DNA of 64,000 nucleotides from Pandoraea fibrosis (GCF_000807775.2 NZ_CP047385.1:2914001-2978000), one strand, 5' to 3'. Positions 26,604-35,502 are shown, counted from the stretch's first letter. The notes: generated by a model from the sequence alone, not told the origin. Numbers and translations are program-made.

Positions 26604-27044
26604 TTAAATCGTGGCGAGAAAGCGTTCGGCGTCTGCGCCGACGGCGGCATAGGCCGCGTTTTCCCGGGAGGTCTCCAGGGCGTGCATGGCGAGGTCCCTG
26701 GCGAGGGCACCATCCCCTAGCTTCGCCATGCACTGCGCGCAAATCCATGTCGGTTCCGGATCGTCGGGCGCGAACAGGGAAACGGTGCCGAGCGGTGCGA
26801 TGGCCAGCGCGTACTCCTCGCGTGCAAAGTGGGCATAACCGACCAGTTTGTTCACGCTGATGTCCAGCGGGCGTTCCTTGAGGAGCGGATAGAGCAGATG
26901 GAGGGCGGCCTGGTAATCGGCAGCGTTGTACGCGTCGCGGGCCTCGTGATAGCGCAGCGTAGCGGTGTCTGGCGGGGCGGAGGAATGCGCATGCCCGGTG
27001 ACATCGCCGCGGGGGGGCGGGGGGAGGTATTGCGTAGGGTGCAT
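26604..27044 (-). CDS. TPR protein resembling type III secretion chaperones (LcrH/SycD type)
   Basis: A 146-residue protein with a proline-rich N-terminus (MHPTQYLPPPPRGDV) and three tandem TPR-like repeats: RYHEARDAYNAADYQAALHL, 'NKLVGYAHFAREEYALAIAPLGTVSLFAPDDPEP' and 'CAQCMAKLGDGALARDLAMHALETS'. The spacing, the 'Y.A..Y..AL.LL..LL...P.D......G.A......Y..AI' pattern and the P-.-P before a Cys-containing helix are those of class II translocator chaperones (LcrH, SycD, IpgC). A generic TPR protein remains possible. The ATG at 27044 has GGAAAG upstream; the longer frame to 27131 has no supporting homology. It precedes and probably chaperones the 333-residue product. Confidence 0.65.
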   Translation of the reverse strand: MHPTQYLPPPPRGDVTGHAHSSAPPDTATLRYHEARDAYNAADYQAALHLLYPLLKERPLDISVNKLVGYAHFAREEYALAIAPLGTVSLFAPDDPEPTWICAQCMAKLGDGALARDLAMHALETSRENAAYAAVGADAERFLATI

Positions 27045-27406
27045 GAGAGTGACTTTCCGGTTGGCATCGTTTCGGATTGACGGGCACCGCGTGCAGGGCG
27101 CCCGGACGAATGCTACGGTCGACGCCATCACCGTCTCTTTCGAAACGTGGACAACAATGTCGTCAGTTCTCTATGCGTGAACACATTGGGAAAAGCGGGG
27201 TATCACGCGCTCCGCGTATGCCTAATTCGGCGGCGTTGGGCCGATGCCGTGAAACCTTTATCCGACGGCGGCGTCAGCGGTGTCCGCTGCACCGGAGACA
27301 CCTTCGTGACCACGCAGCGACCGTACTGGTGTGACAGCGTCGGATTGTCCCTTGTCACTCATGCGTAGTTCGCGCGACTATGTGGCGTTAAATAAGGAGA
27401 CGCCAC
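27045..27406. other. 362-base divergent intergenic region
   Basis: This gap lies between the chaperone-like gene (minus strand) and alaX (plus strand). It is less GC-rich than its flanks around 27150-27250. I looked for a Ralstonia/Xanthomonas-type hrpII or PIP box (TTCG or TTCGC pairs at fixed spacing) upstream of the chaperone gene and found none. The only clear element is AAGGAG at 27392-27397, the ribosome binding site of alaX. Confidence 0.5.
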
Positions 27407-28138
27407 ATGAGTACCGAAGCCCTCTTTCGGCAAGACGCCTATCTGCGCCAGTGCGAGGCCCGTATCACGCATATCGACGAGACCGGCATCATGCTCGACC
27501 GCACCGTGTTTTATCCGCTCGGCGGCGGACAGGCGGGAGACGCTGGGCAATTCGTGTTGGCTGACGGCACGACACTCACAATTGCCGATACCCGGAAGTC
27601 GAAACAGGAAGGCGCAACACCCGACGATGCGGTGCATGTGCCCGCCGAGGGACAGGCGGACTGGCTGGCCCGCTTGTCGGTGGGAGATACCGTTCGTGCC
27701 GAGATCGATTGGGAACGACGCTTTCGCCATATGCGCTTTCACACGGCGTCGCATCTGATGTGCGCGGTACTCCCGCACGCGGTCGACGGGTGCAGCATCA
27801 CTACGGAGTATGCGCGCCTCGACTTTGTGACGAACGAGCCGATCGAGCGCGAGACGGTCGAAGCCGGGTTGGCGGCGCTGGTGGCGGCGGCACGGCCGGT
27901 GGCGATCGACAGTATCAGCGACGAAGAAATGGCGGCGCGTCCTGAACTGGTTCGTACAATGAGCGTTAAGCCGCCGGTGGGGCTGGGACGCGTGCGGCTG
28001 GTGCGCATCGAAGGGATCGATTTGCAGCCGTGTGGGGGCACGCATGTGGCCAACACCTCGGAGATCGGGGCGTTGCGTGTGGCCAAGATCGAAAAGAAGA
28101 CGTCGCGCACGCGCCGGGTGGTGTTGGCATTCGCCTGA
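27407..28138 (+). CDS. alaX: AlaX-type alanyl-tRNA editing hydrolase
   Basis: A 243-residue stand-alone editing protein that deacylates Ser- or Gly-tRNA(Ala) made in error by AlaRS. The N-terminal half has the AlaRS-II-like strand region with YPLGGGQAGDAG. The editing site follows, with zinc ligands H112 and H116 in RFHTASHL and C209 and H213 in QPCGGTHV. This length is the AlaX-M type. AAGGAG nine bases before the ATG sets the start. It stands alone between a divergent gene and the DUF924 gene. Confidence 0.95.
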   Translation: MSTEALFRQDAYLRQCEARITHIDETGIMLDRTVFYPLGGGQAGDAGQFVLADGTTLTIADTRKSKQEGATPDDAVHVPAEGQADWLARLSVGDTVRAEIDWERRFRHMRFHTASHLMCAVLPHAVDGCSITTEYARLDFVTNEPIERETVEAGLAALVAAARPVAIDSISDEEMAARPELVRTMSVKPPVGLGRVRLVRIEGIDLQPCGGTHVANTSEIGALRVAKIEKKTSRTRRVVLAFA

Positions 28139-28192
28139 GTCTGGCATCATGCGAGCCATCCCCTAATGTTCACCCCCGCATGAGGAAGATCG

Positions 28193-28804
28193 ATGGCGAC
28201 TCCGGCAGCAGACCTATCCCCGCAAACGCAACCGTGGCGAGCCGTGCTCGATTTCTGGTTCGGCACCCCGGATTCTCCGGAATACGGCATGTCACGTGTC
28301 GAATGGTTTCGTAAGTCGGAGACGTTCGACGAGGAGATCCGCACGCGTTTCGGTGCGCTGCATGCTCAGGCGCTTGCCGGGGAGTTGGAGGACTGGGCGC
28401 AAACGCCGCTGGGCGCCTGCGCGTTGATCGTGGTGCTCGATCAGTTCTCCCGCAACCTGTTCCGGCATCAGGCGAAGGCGTTTGCGGGCGACGCTCAGGC
28501 GCTGAGCGTCGCGCGGCGTCTGGTGGAAGCGGGTGACGACCAGCGCCTACCCACGGCGCAGCATCGGGTGTTCGCTTATCTGCCGTTCGAACACGACGAG
28601 TCGCTGGAGAGTCAGCACCTCTCACTGACGCTGTACGAGCAATTGGCGAAGAGGTCGGGGACGGTCGATAACCTCGATTACGCGCGCAAGCACGCGGTCA
28701 TCATCGAGCGTTTCGGACGCTATCCGCATCGCAATGCGGCGCTGGGGCGCGTCTCGACGCCGGAGGAAATCGCCTTTCTGAAGGAACCGGGTTCGTCGTT
28801 CTGA
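28193..28804 (+). CDS. DUF924 family protein
   Basis: A 203-residue soluble, helical protein. Conserved DUF924 features are visible: the N-terminal VLDFWFGTPDSPEYG, 'RVEWFRKSETFDEEIRTRFG', the highly conserved LIVVLDQFSRNLFRHQAKAFAGDAQAL, and YLPFEHDESLESQ. The biochemical function of the family is not established. It starts 54 bases after alaX and is convergent with the DUF2062 gene. Confidence 0.9.
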   Translation: MATPAADLSPQTQPWRAVLDFWFGTPDSPEYGMSRVEWFRKSETFDEEIRTRFGALHAQALAGELEDWAQTPLGACALIVVLDQFSRNLFRHQAKAFAGDAQALSVARRLVEAGDDQRLPTAQHRVFAYLPFEHDESLESQHLSLTLYEQLAKRSGTVDNLDYARKHAVIIERFGRYPHRNAALGRVSTPEEIAFLKEPGSSF

Positions 28805-28821
28805 CGATGGCCGGATGGCGC

Positions 28822-29331
28822 TCAGCCCCGGCGGCGCTGGCGCCATTGAATCGCGATATAACCGATGACGTAAGCGAGTGCGCCACCGATCACGGCGCAA
28901 GCGGTGAGGCCCGCGGCGAGATGCAGCGTTGCGGTGCCGAAATCGAAACTCGTCAGTTGCGACCAGAAGGTCTCGCTGGCCTGTGCCGCGGCGGCCACCG
29001 TCGCCTCGATTTCCGCCTGTGGCGAGCCGTCGAACATCCAGCGGCCCAGACGATGCGCCCCCACATACACGAATGGCACCGTCAGGGGATTGGTGATCAG
29101 CGTGCCAAGGGCGGCAAGGAGGAGATTTCCGCGCAGCAAAGCCGCCGCGAGAATCGCCACGAGCATCTGACCGAACGGAATCAGAATCCCGAAGAAAACA
29201 CCGCACGCCAGCCCAATGGCCACGCCACGCGGCGTGGGCTGCCACAAGCTACGGCGAAGCAGTAGGCCGGCATGCGGGCGTAGCCAGCGTGAACGCAGCA
29301 GCCGCATCGGGCGGAGCATCTTTAACATCAT
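28822..29331 (-). CDS. DUF2062 family membrane protein
   Basis: A 169-residue protein with a basic N-terminus and membrane segments at ~35-65 (GVAIGLACGVFFGILIPFGQMLVAILAAALL), ~70-90 (LAALGTLITNPLTVPFVYVGAHRLG) and near the C-terminus (LTACAVIGGALAYVIGYIAIQW). 'TNPLTVPFVY' is the signature of DUF2062, a family of unknown function often near glycosyltransferases. No clear Shine-Dalgarno precedes either of the two adjacent ATG codons. Confidence 0.85.
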   Translation of the reverse strand: MMLKMLRPMRLLRSRWLRPHAGLLLRRSLWQPTPRGVAIGLACGVFFGILIPFGQMLVAILAAALLRGNLLLAALGTLITNPLTVPFVYVGAHRLGRWMFDGSPQAEIEATVAAAAQASETFWSQLTSFDFGTATLHLAAGLTACAVIGGALAYVIGYIAIQWRQRRRG

Positions 29332-29558
29332 GGGCAGGTTGCTCGTCGAGGAAGGTGTTGACCCAGGCGGGCATGAGGTGGGTGCGGGTGTTGAATACCC
29401 GCATGCAACGGATGTCTGAGTGCTGGGTGCGGCAGGAGTTCAATGACGAGGGGAGAGGGCGCTGCGCGACGTCCCGGGCTGGCCGGCCGCAATGGTCGGA
29501 GGGAGACAAAACGGTCGCTGCGCAGCGGCAGTGCCGCGCAGCGATGACACCGATAGGC

Positions 29559-30155
29559 TTAGATCTGCGTTCGCTGATGCGCCCAGCGATCGACCTGCGA
29601 CGGCTTGAAATGTCGCATTGTCTCGAGCAGCGTTTCCGGCGACGCGGCGATCTGCAACTGATCGAGCTGTGCCCCTTTGAGGAACTGTTCCGTCACCATC
29701 GACTGGAGGAACACCATCAGTGGATCGTAGTAGTTCTCGACGTTGAGCAGACCGATCGGCTTCGCGTGGTAGCCGATTTGCAGCCAGGTGAAGACTTCGA
29801 ACAGTTCTTCGCACGTGCCGATGCCACCGGGCATGGCGATGAAGGCATCCGACAGATCGGCCATCATCTGCTTGCGCTGGTGCATGTTCTCGACGACGTG
29901 CAACTCCGTCAGCCCGGTGTGGCCGACTTCCTTTTCCATCAGCGCTTTCGGAATGATGCCGACGACCTGACCGCCATGGGCCAGCACAGCGTCGGCGATG
30001 ATGCCCATCAGCCCGACCTTGCCGCCGCCATAGACGAGGCGAATGCCGGCTTCGGCCATGCGACGTCCCAACTCACGCGCTGCTTCGGCATACGCGGGGC
30101 GCACGCCTGTCGCGGCGCCACAATAGATACAGATGGATTTGACTTCCGACGACAT
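29559..30155 (-). CDS. LOG family nucleotide 5'-monophosphate phosphoribohydrolase
   Basis: A 198-residue Rossmann-like protein of the TIGR00730 (LONELY GUY) family. It hydrolyses N6-modified AMP or other purine monophosphates to free base and ribose 5-phosphate. Visible motifs are the N-terminal ICIYCGAATG, GGGKVGLMGIIADAVL, MHQRKQMM and PGGIGTCEE (109-117), whose Glu and Arg residues form the active site. It starts three bases after the TetR regulator stop, so the two are co-transcribed. No cytokinin biosynthesis genes are nearby, so general nucleotide turnover is the safer reading. Confidence 0.93.
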   Translation of the reverse strand: MSSEVKSICIYCGAATGVRPAYAEAARELGRRMAEAGIRLVYGGGKVGLMGIIADAVLAHGGQVVGIIPKALMEKEVGHTGLTELHVVENMHQRKQMMADLSDAFIAMPGGIGTCEELFEVFTWLQIGYHAKPIGLLNVENYYDPLMVFLQSMVTEQFLKGAQLDQLQIAASPETLLETMRHFKPSQVDRWAHQRTQI

Positions 30156-30158
30156 GCT

Positions 30159-30842
30159 TTACTGCGCTCCCTTGATAGCTGCTTTGGCGGCGGCTGCCTT
30201 TTGCGCCATCTGTTCGTAGAGTTGGCGAGCGTTGCCCTTAAGAAAAGGCGCCATTTGCGAAACGATGTGATAGCTGGCTTGGTGCAGACCCGCGCCAATC
30301 TCTGCCGGATCGTTGTATTTGCGCGGATTCATCACGAACTGATAAGACAGCCAATACGTGGAAAGTACCACCATGTTGGTGGTCACCACGTCGATTTCCT
30401 CGGGCGTAATTTCCATTTCGCCATCGGCCACGAGCAGGTCGCACATTTCGCGTGCAAAACGCTTCTTGTGGCCAACGATCTGCTTGAAGTGCATCTCGAG
30501 CGTGCGATTGCGCGAAAGCAGATCGTTCAGGTCGCGATAGAGAAAACGGAAACGCCACAGAAATTCGGACATGTACTCCAGGTATGTCCCGACCTCTTCG
30601 AGGTTCGGTTTGTGATCGTCAGGCAGTCGCAACCGGCGTTCGATTTCCTCCTCGAACTGCGCGAAGATGCTGTTGATGATGTCGTCTTTGTTGCGGAAGT
30701 GATAGTACAGATTGCCGGGGCTGATTTTCATCTCCTCGGCAATCGTCGTGGTCGTTACGTTCGGTTCGCCGATTTCGTTGAAGAGTCGTAGCGACACTTC
30801 AAGAATTCGTTCGCGGGTACGGCGTGGCGGCTTTGCTTCCAT
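30159..30842 (-). CDS. TetR/AcrR family transcriptional regulator
   Basis: A 227-residue repressor-like protein. The N-terminal helix-turn-helix is clear: RTRERILEVSLRLFNEIGEPNVTTTTIAEEMKISPGNLYYHFRNKDDIINSIFAQFE. The rest is a helical ligand-binding/dimer domain with a basic, Ala-rich tail. It heads an operon with the LOG-family gene and may autoregulate it. The effector is unknown. Confidence 0.92.
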   Translation of the reverse strand: MEAKPPRRTRERILEVSLRLFNEIGEPNVTTTTIAEEMKISPGNLYYHFRNKDDIINSIFAQFEEEIERRLRLPDDHKPNLEEVGTYLEYMSEFLWRFRFLYRDLNDLLSRNRTLEMHFKQIVGHKKRFAREMCDLLVADGEMEITPEEIDVVTTNMVVLSTYWLSYQFVMNPRKYNDPAEIGAGLHQASYHIVSQMAPFLKGNARQLYEQMAQKAAAAKAAIKGAQ

Positions 30843-30983
30843 GTCTGTCGGCCCCGGTTAGCGGCAAGCTCGGCGAAGGAGGTTCTCCGCTTGCGTCTCT
30901 CAGTTGAATGTCAGGTATACGGCGAACGATTATACCCGGCAGCCGCGTACTGCCAAACAGGGGGACGGGGACTCGGACCGATA

Positions 30984-31418
30984 TCAGAAAACCGCTGTAC
31001 GTACCAGATCGACGATGACGGGCCCGGCGAGCGAGGCCCAGGTGAGCAGGCAAAGGCCGAGTGCGATGAGGACCGCCGCGCTCCCAAAATCCTTCGCACG
31101 CTTGGAGAGTTCGTGCCGTTCGAGCGAAATACGGTCGATGGCGGCTTCGATGCTGGAATTGACCAGCTCGATGATGAGAACGAGCAGAACCGAGCCGATG
31201 AGCAGGACGCGCTCGACTGCAGTAACGGGCAGGAAGATTGCCGCCGGCAGGAGGATGGCGGCAAGCGCCAGTTCCTGCCGGAAAGCGCTCTCTTCGAACA
31301 CGGCAAACTTGAACCCGGACAGCGAATACTTCAGGGCGCGCCAGGCGCGCATGACGCCCCGGTTGCCCTTGTACGGATTCGGTTGTTTGTCGCGTGGCGG
31401 CGGGTGATCGATGAACAA
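30984..31418 (-). CDS. dgkA: Diacylglycerol kinase
   Basis: A 144-residue inner-membrane enzyme that phosphorylates diacylglycerol to phosphatidic acid, recycling lipid from envelope glycan synthesis. Motifs: the RAWRALKYSLSGFKFAVFEESAFRQE amphipathic entry helix, then three membrane helices, with the signature IIELVNSSIEAAIDRISLERHELSKRAKDFGSAAVLIAL that holds the catalytic Glu and Asn. It lies 38 bases after the glycosyltransferase gene on the same strand. Confidence 0.95.
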   Translation of the reverse strand: MFIDHPPPRDKQPNPYKGNRGVMRAWRALKYSLSGFKFAVFEESAFRQELALAAILLPAAIFLPVTAVERVLLIGSVLLVLIIELVNSSIEAAIDRISLERHELSKRAKDFGSAAVLIALGLCLLTWASLAGPVIVDLVRTAVF

Positions 31419-31456
31419 GCGTCAGGTTCCTCGCCGCAACGGGCTCTGGAGGTGGA

Positions 31457-32491
31457 TCAGATCGCGGGCGCGAGCGACGGCTCGGGCTTGCGCGGATGCA
31501 GATGCGAGACGAATTCTTCCGACGCGGCCTGCCACGAGAACCGCTCGGCCCAGGCCCGCGCACTCGCGCGCGACACCTTGAGCGCATCGAGGCAGGCTTC
31601 ACGCAGATCCTCCCGCAATGCGCCGGCGTCGCCCTCGGGGCAGCCGTCGAGTACATCGATCGGGCCCGTCACCGGGTAAGCGGCGACCGGCAGACCGCAA
31701 GCCATCGCCTCAAGCAATACCAGACCAAATGTGTCGGTGCGGCTTGGGAAGACGAACACGTCGGCCGACGCATAGACCTTCGCCAGCTCGGGCTGGGAGA
31801 GCATGCCAAGATAATTCACATCGGGGTAGCGCGAGCGGAGTTCGGCCAGTTGCGGCCCTTCGCCTGCGACCCACTTCGAGCCCGGCAGATCCAGCTTCAG
31901 GAAGGCTTCGATGTTCTTCTCCACGGCAACGCGCCCTACGTAGAGGAAAATCGGATGTGCTGAATTTAGCACATGTGCGTCCTGCACACGGAAGATGTCG
32001 AGGTCGACGCCGCGCGTCCACAGCACCACATTGCGAAAGCCGTTGGCTTCGAGATCGCGCTTGACCACCGGCGTCGGCGCCATCACCGCGCGCGACGGCT
32101 TGTGGAACCAGCGCAGGAACCGGTAAGTCGCGTTCAGCGGAAAGCCGAAACGTGCCTGCACGTATTCGGGGAAGCGCGTGTGGTAGGCCGTGGTGAACGG
32201 AAAGTCGTTGCGGATCGCCCATTTGCGCGCGGCCATGCCGAGCGGGCCTTCGGTGGCGATGTGCAAGGCGTCCGGGCCGAACTCCTCGATGCGGCGCGCT
32301 ACGCGGCCAGCGGCAAAGAACGCGAGGCGGATCTCGGGGTAGGTCGGGCACGGAATCGTGCGGAATTCCTGTGGCGTGAGTAGTTCGACGCGGTGGCCGG
32401 CGGCTTCCAACTGAGCGCGCGTGTTCTTCAACGTGCGAACCACGCCGTTGATCTGGGGATCCCAGGCGTCGGTGATGACCATGATTTTCAT
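31457..32491 (-). CDS. Glycosyltransferase family 4 (GT1 domain), mannosyltransferase-like
   Basis: A 344-residue GT-B glycosyltransferase. The N-terminal domain starts MKIMVITDAWDPQINGVVRTL; the C-terminal domain has FLYVGRVAVEKNIEAFLKL, YLGMLSQPELAKVYASADVFVFPSRTDTFGLVLLEAMACGLPVAAYPVTGP, with the EX7E-like FGLVLLEAMA motif. It resembles GDP-mannose-dependent alpha-mannosyltransferases that glycosylate membrane lipids. GGAG upstream supports ATG 32491 rather than the longer frame to 32530. Its neighbours (dgkA and an LpxH-like phosphoesterase) point to envelope lipid or glycan metabolism. Confidence 0.9.
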   Translation of the reverse strand: MKIMVITDAWDPQINGVVRTLKNTRAQLEAAGHRVELLTPQEFRTIPCPTYPEIRLAFFAAGRVARRIEEFGPDALHIATEGPLGMAARKWAIRNDFPFTTAYHTRFPEYVQARFGFPLNATYRFLRWFHKPSRAVMAPTPVVKRDLEANGFRNVVLWTRGVDLDIFRVQDAHVLNSAHPIFLYVGRVAVEKNIEAFLKLDLPGSKWVAGEGPQLAELRSRYPDVNYLGMLSQPELAKVYASADVFVFPSRTDTFGLVLLEAMACGLPVAAYPVTGPIDVLDGCPEGDAGALREDLREACLDALKVSRASARAWAERFSWQAASEEFVSHLHPRKPEPSLAPAI

Positions 32492-32663
32492 TGGGCGCTC
32501 CTTCGCGCACAGGGTGCGCATCGGTGACACACACGCAATGGCGTGTGAGGGGGGCGCACGTGCGGCGAGACGCTGCCGTGCGTGCGCGCAGGGTTATCGA
32601 ACCGGTTTCGCCGCAACGGCTGCGATCACGGAGAGTGACGCGGGCTATGCCCGCGGCATGGGG

Positions 32664-33662
32664 TCAGACGCTGACCGGCGTGGCTTTTACGCTGGCTCGT
32701 GTGTTGCGCTTTTGCGTCCAGTAGATGATGCGCAGCTCGCCTTCGGTGGTCTCGACGAGCGCCGAGAGGCTCTCGACCCAGTCGCCGTCGTTGCAGTAGA
32801 GCAGGCCGTCGATCTCGCGAATTTCGGGCTTGTGAATGTGGCCGCACACCACGCCGTCGCAACCGCGCCGCCGTGCCTCGTCCGCCATGACGTTTTCGAA
32901 GGCGGAGATGAAGTTCACGGCGTTTTTCACCTGATGCTTCAGGTACTGCGACAACGACCAGTACGGGAAGCCGAAGCGCGTGCGCACACGGTTGAACCAG
33001 CGATTGAGGAGCAGCGTGAGCGTGTAGAGCGAGTCGCCCAGATACGCGAGCCACTTGGCGTGCTGGATCACGCCATCGAACAGATCGCCGTGGGTGATCC
33101 ACAGGCGCTTGCCGGTGAGCGTGGTGTGAAACGCCTCGTCGCGCACGGCGATGTCACCGAACGCCAGTCCGCAGAATTGGCGTGCCGCTTCGTCGTGATT
33201 GCCCGGCACGTAGATGACTTGCGTGCCCTTGCGTGCGCGGCGCAGCATCTTCTGCACGACATCGTTGTGCGCTTGCGGCCAGTGCCAGCCACGGCGCAGA
33301 TGCCAGCCGTCGATGATGTCGCCGACCAGATACAGGTAGTCCGACTCGTGATGGCGCAGGAAGTCGAGCAGGTATTCCGCCTGACAGCCTTGTGTGCCGA
33401 GGTGAATGTCGGAGAGCCAGATCGTGCGGTAGCGGGTGATGCCTTCAGGGGGCGGATCGAGCGGGTCGGGCGTGTCGGGCGGCAGATCGATCGTGGAGGG
33501 CGGCGAGGCGGGGGGGCTGGCGGGCGGGGTGGCGGAGCGGCCCGGGGGCGTGTCGACAAAGTGACCGGCGCGAGCCGCAGGTGTTGAGATCGGCAACTCG
33601 AAGGTGGGTGTCGTCGTCATAGCGGCTCGCACGTCGCGTTGAACATGCGTGCATTGCGCCAT
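32664..33662 (-). CDS. LpxH-like metallophosphoesterase (UDP-2,3-diacylglucosamine diphosphatase family)
   Basis: A calcineurin-type phosphoesterase. The metal-binding motifs are in order: SDIHLGTQG, VGDIIDGW, GNHDE, HGDLFD and GHIHKPEI. This matches the LpxH/YbbF-like group that hydrolyses UDP-diacylglucosamine to lipid X in lipid A synthesis, although several members of this longer subgroup are only predicted. It has an unusual proline-rich N-terminal extension of ~70 residues (TPPASPPASPP... PPDTPDPLDPPPE) before the catalytic domain. The start is uncertain; ATG 33620 would shorten it by 14 residues, and neither start has a good Shine-Dalgarno. Confidence 0.85.
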   Translation of the reverse strand: MAQCTHVQRDVRAAMTTTPTFELPISTPAARAGHFVDTPPGRSATPPASPPASPPSTIDLPPDTPDPLDPPPEGITRYRTIWLSDIHLGTQGCQAEYLLDFLRHHESDYLYLVGDIIDGWHLRRGWHWPQAHNDVVQKMLRRARKGTQVIYVPGNHDEAARQFCGLAFGDIAVRDEAFHTTLTGKRLWITHGDLFDGVIQHAKWLAYLGDSLYTLTLLLNRWFNRVRTRFGFPYWSLSQYLKHQVKNAVNFISAFENVMADEARRRGCDGVVCGHIHKPEIREIDGLLYCNDGDWVESLSALVETTEGELRIIYWTQKRNTRASVKATPVSV

Positions 33663-33769
33663 GACTTCGTGAAGGGACGATGACAGTCATGCGCGTGTCG
33701 CGAAAGTGTCTTGAGACGTCGCGGCAATACGACACCGCAAGCGCGACCCGTGCGCGCGCGGTGCGTGCC

Positions 33770-34726
33770 TCAGACGTTGTGCCGCAGTCCTTGCGCCACG
33801 CGCTCCAGCGTTTCGAGCACCAGTGCCCGCGAGCGCGGGTGCGTGCCCAGCGAGACATGTCCCAGACGGTCGAGCGCGATGTTGTGCGCGCCGGGCAGCA
33901 CCGAAGTCCGAACGGGATACACCACGTTGTCGTGATACGTGTAAATGGACGTGATGCGAGCGCGTTCCGCATCCGTTTCGCGGCTCGCAAGCGCGACGAG
34001 CCATTCGCTGCCGATGCTCATCTGACGAACGTTCTGGCCGATGCCGTGGCGCGCATGCAAGGTGCCGAAATGCGGCGAGCCGAGCGTGATCGTATGGACG
34101 ACGGGCAAGGTCGGATAGCGTTGCAGGCAGGCGCGCGCCGCGAGTCCTCCCATGCTGTGGCCCACGATGACGACGGGCAACCGCGTGCGTTCTGCAAGCG
34201 ATTGTGCGGCGTTCGCAATAGGCGAGGCGTAGTCGTCGATGTCGCCGAATATCGGGCCAAGGTTGATGGCGTCGCAGTGGTAGCCGGCATCCGCAAGATG
34301 ATGCGAAAAACGCAACCAGAACGCACGATTGCAGCCGTAGCCGTGCAGCAGTAGCACCGCAACGGGACGCGCCGGACCGCCGGGAAGCGGGAGCGCAGCG
34401 GCGCTGCGCCAGGGCTGATAGAGGTCGAGCAGCAGGATCGACGCCGCGCATTCATACGCCCACACGGCGATATTCGTGCCGGCCGGCGTGCGCCGTTCCT
34501 GCGAGGGGTCGCCGTGGGCCGCCATGATGAAGCCTGCCGCCAGACCGATGGCGTGGGACACGGGCAGCCAGAGCAACGTCCACAGCACAGTCGTCCAGGG
34601 GCTGTGCCAGGCGGCCCAGGTCGCGACGGCGACGACGATGGACAGCGCGACTTCGATGCCGCCGTAGATCAGATGCGCTCGGGAAGGGCGCAGCACCGGG
34701 CGGTTGGCCGGCGATGGCGTATTCAT
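33770..34726 (-). CDS. Alpha/beta hydrolase (lipase/esterase-like) with N-terminal membrane helices
   Basis: A 318-residue protein. Two hydrophobic segments lie at ~20-40 and ~45-70, so it is probably anchored in the inner membrane. The hydrolase fold begins around VAVLLLHGYGCNRAFW (oxyanion region) and has the nucleophile elbow VGHSMGGLAAR (S191), a DAINLGPIFGDIDDY segment, and a C-terminal GHVSLGTHP with the likely catalytic His. It belongs to the triacylglycerol lipase/PGAP1-like type. Its start overlaps the stop of the RDD gene (ATGA), so they are coupled. Confidence 0.85.
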   Translation of the reverse strand: MNTPSPANRPVLRPSRAHLIYGGIEVALSIVVAVATWAAWHSPWTTVLWTLLWLPVSHAIGLAAGFIMAAHGDPSQERRTPAGTNIAVWAYECAASILLLDLYQPWRSAAALPLPGGPARPVAVLLLHGYGCNRAFWLRFSHHLADAGYHCDAINLGPIFGDIDDYASPIANAAQSLAERTRLPVVIVGHSMGGLAARACLQRYPTLPVVHTITLGSPHFGTLHARHGIGQNVRQMSIGSEWLVALASRETDAERARITSIYTYHDNVVYPVRTSVLPGAHNIALDRLGHVSLGTHPRSRALVLETLERVAQGLRHNV

Positions 34727-35301
34727 TTGCCGAGCACGCTCACGAGACGCGTGCCGGCGAGCCGGTCGTGAACGAACTGGTGATCCGGCATCACACGCAT
34801 GGCCAGCGCCCAGAGCACGACCCAGCCGGCGAGCAGGGCGACGCTACCCCAGCCGGTGAGGCCGAGCGCCCAATCGAGCGCCATGGCGGGCAGCACCCAC
34901 AACCACGCGAGCGCGTATCGCAAGAGGGCGCGGCCGACGCGCACGGGTTGCCCCTGGGCATCGACCAGGCGAATCTTCCACGTCTTCATCGCCAGTGTCT
35001 GGCCACCGTGCGTCCAGAACCAGACGAAATACGCCCCAAGGACGAGGAATAGCCAGGTTTGCATCGCGTGGCGGTACATCAGGCCGCTGCGTTGCTGGGT
35101 CAAGGCGCTGAAAAGGTATCCGGCGAGGAACAACACGCCGAAGAGCAGCAGCGATTCGTAGACCATCGAGAGCAGGCGGCGGCGCAACGTCGGTACGGCG
35201 TAGGTGGCCGGCCTCCCGGGAGGCGGGGGTAACGATGTCGTGGTATCGGACAAGCGAGGCGGCGCGGTGGGCTGCGTGGGCTGGGTGGCGGAGTCGGTCA
35301 T
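34723..35301 (-). CDS. RDD family membrane protein
   Basis: A 192-residue protein with a polar, proline-rich N-terminus (~35 residues) and the RDD domain: PTLRRRLLSMVYESLLLFGVLFLAGYLF, then a second helix (LFLVLGAYFVWFWTHGGQTLAMKTWKIRLVD) and third (LAWLWVLPAMALDWALG), ending DHQFVHDRLAGTRLV. The conserved Arg and two Asp residues of the family are visible. Function is unknown; some RDD proteins are linked to Na+/H+ exchange. It is translationally coupled to the downstream hydrolase. Confidence 0.9.
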   Translation of the reverse strand: MTDSATQPTQPTAPPRLSDTTTSLPPPPGRPATYAVPTLRRRLLSMVYESLLLFGVLFLAGYLFSALTQQRSGLMYRHAMQTWLFLVLGAYFVWFWTHGGQTLAMKTWKIRLVDAQGQPVRVGRALLRYALAWLWVLPAMALDWALGLTGWGSVALLAGWVVLWALAMRVMPDHQFVHDRLAGTRLVSVLGK

Positions 35302-35502
35302 CGCGGCGTGGTCTGGAGTCTTTTTGTCGGGGGCCGGGAACCGCGCCGATGTGCCGAGGCGCCAATGTATCGGCGTTTCGACGTATCGGCGCAGGCAGCT
35401 TGTGGCCGGGCCTGTCGAGCCATCTGCCGCTCATTATGCGGAAGAATGCGCCGATGGGCCAGCCACGCCCCCAGGGGGCGCCCGGTAGCCGCAGAAATGC
35501 AA

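Noticed and set aside
27045..27180. hrpII or PIP box upstream of the chaperone-like gene
   Set aside because: TTCG words occur but not at the spacing needed for either box.
29249..29509. Minus-strand 86-codon open frame after the LOG gene
   Set aside because: It overlaps the start of the DUF2062 gene in another frame, has no ribosome binding site and no recognisable family features, although part of it (VFNTRTHLMPAWVNTFLDEQ) looks protein-like.
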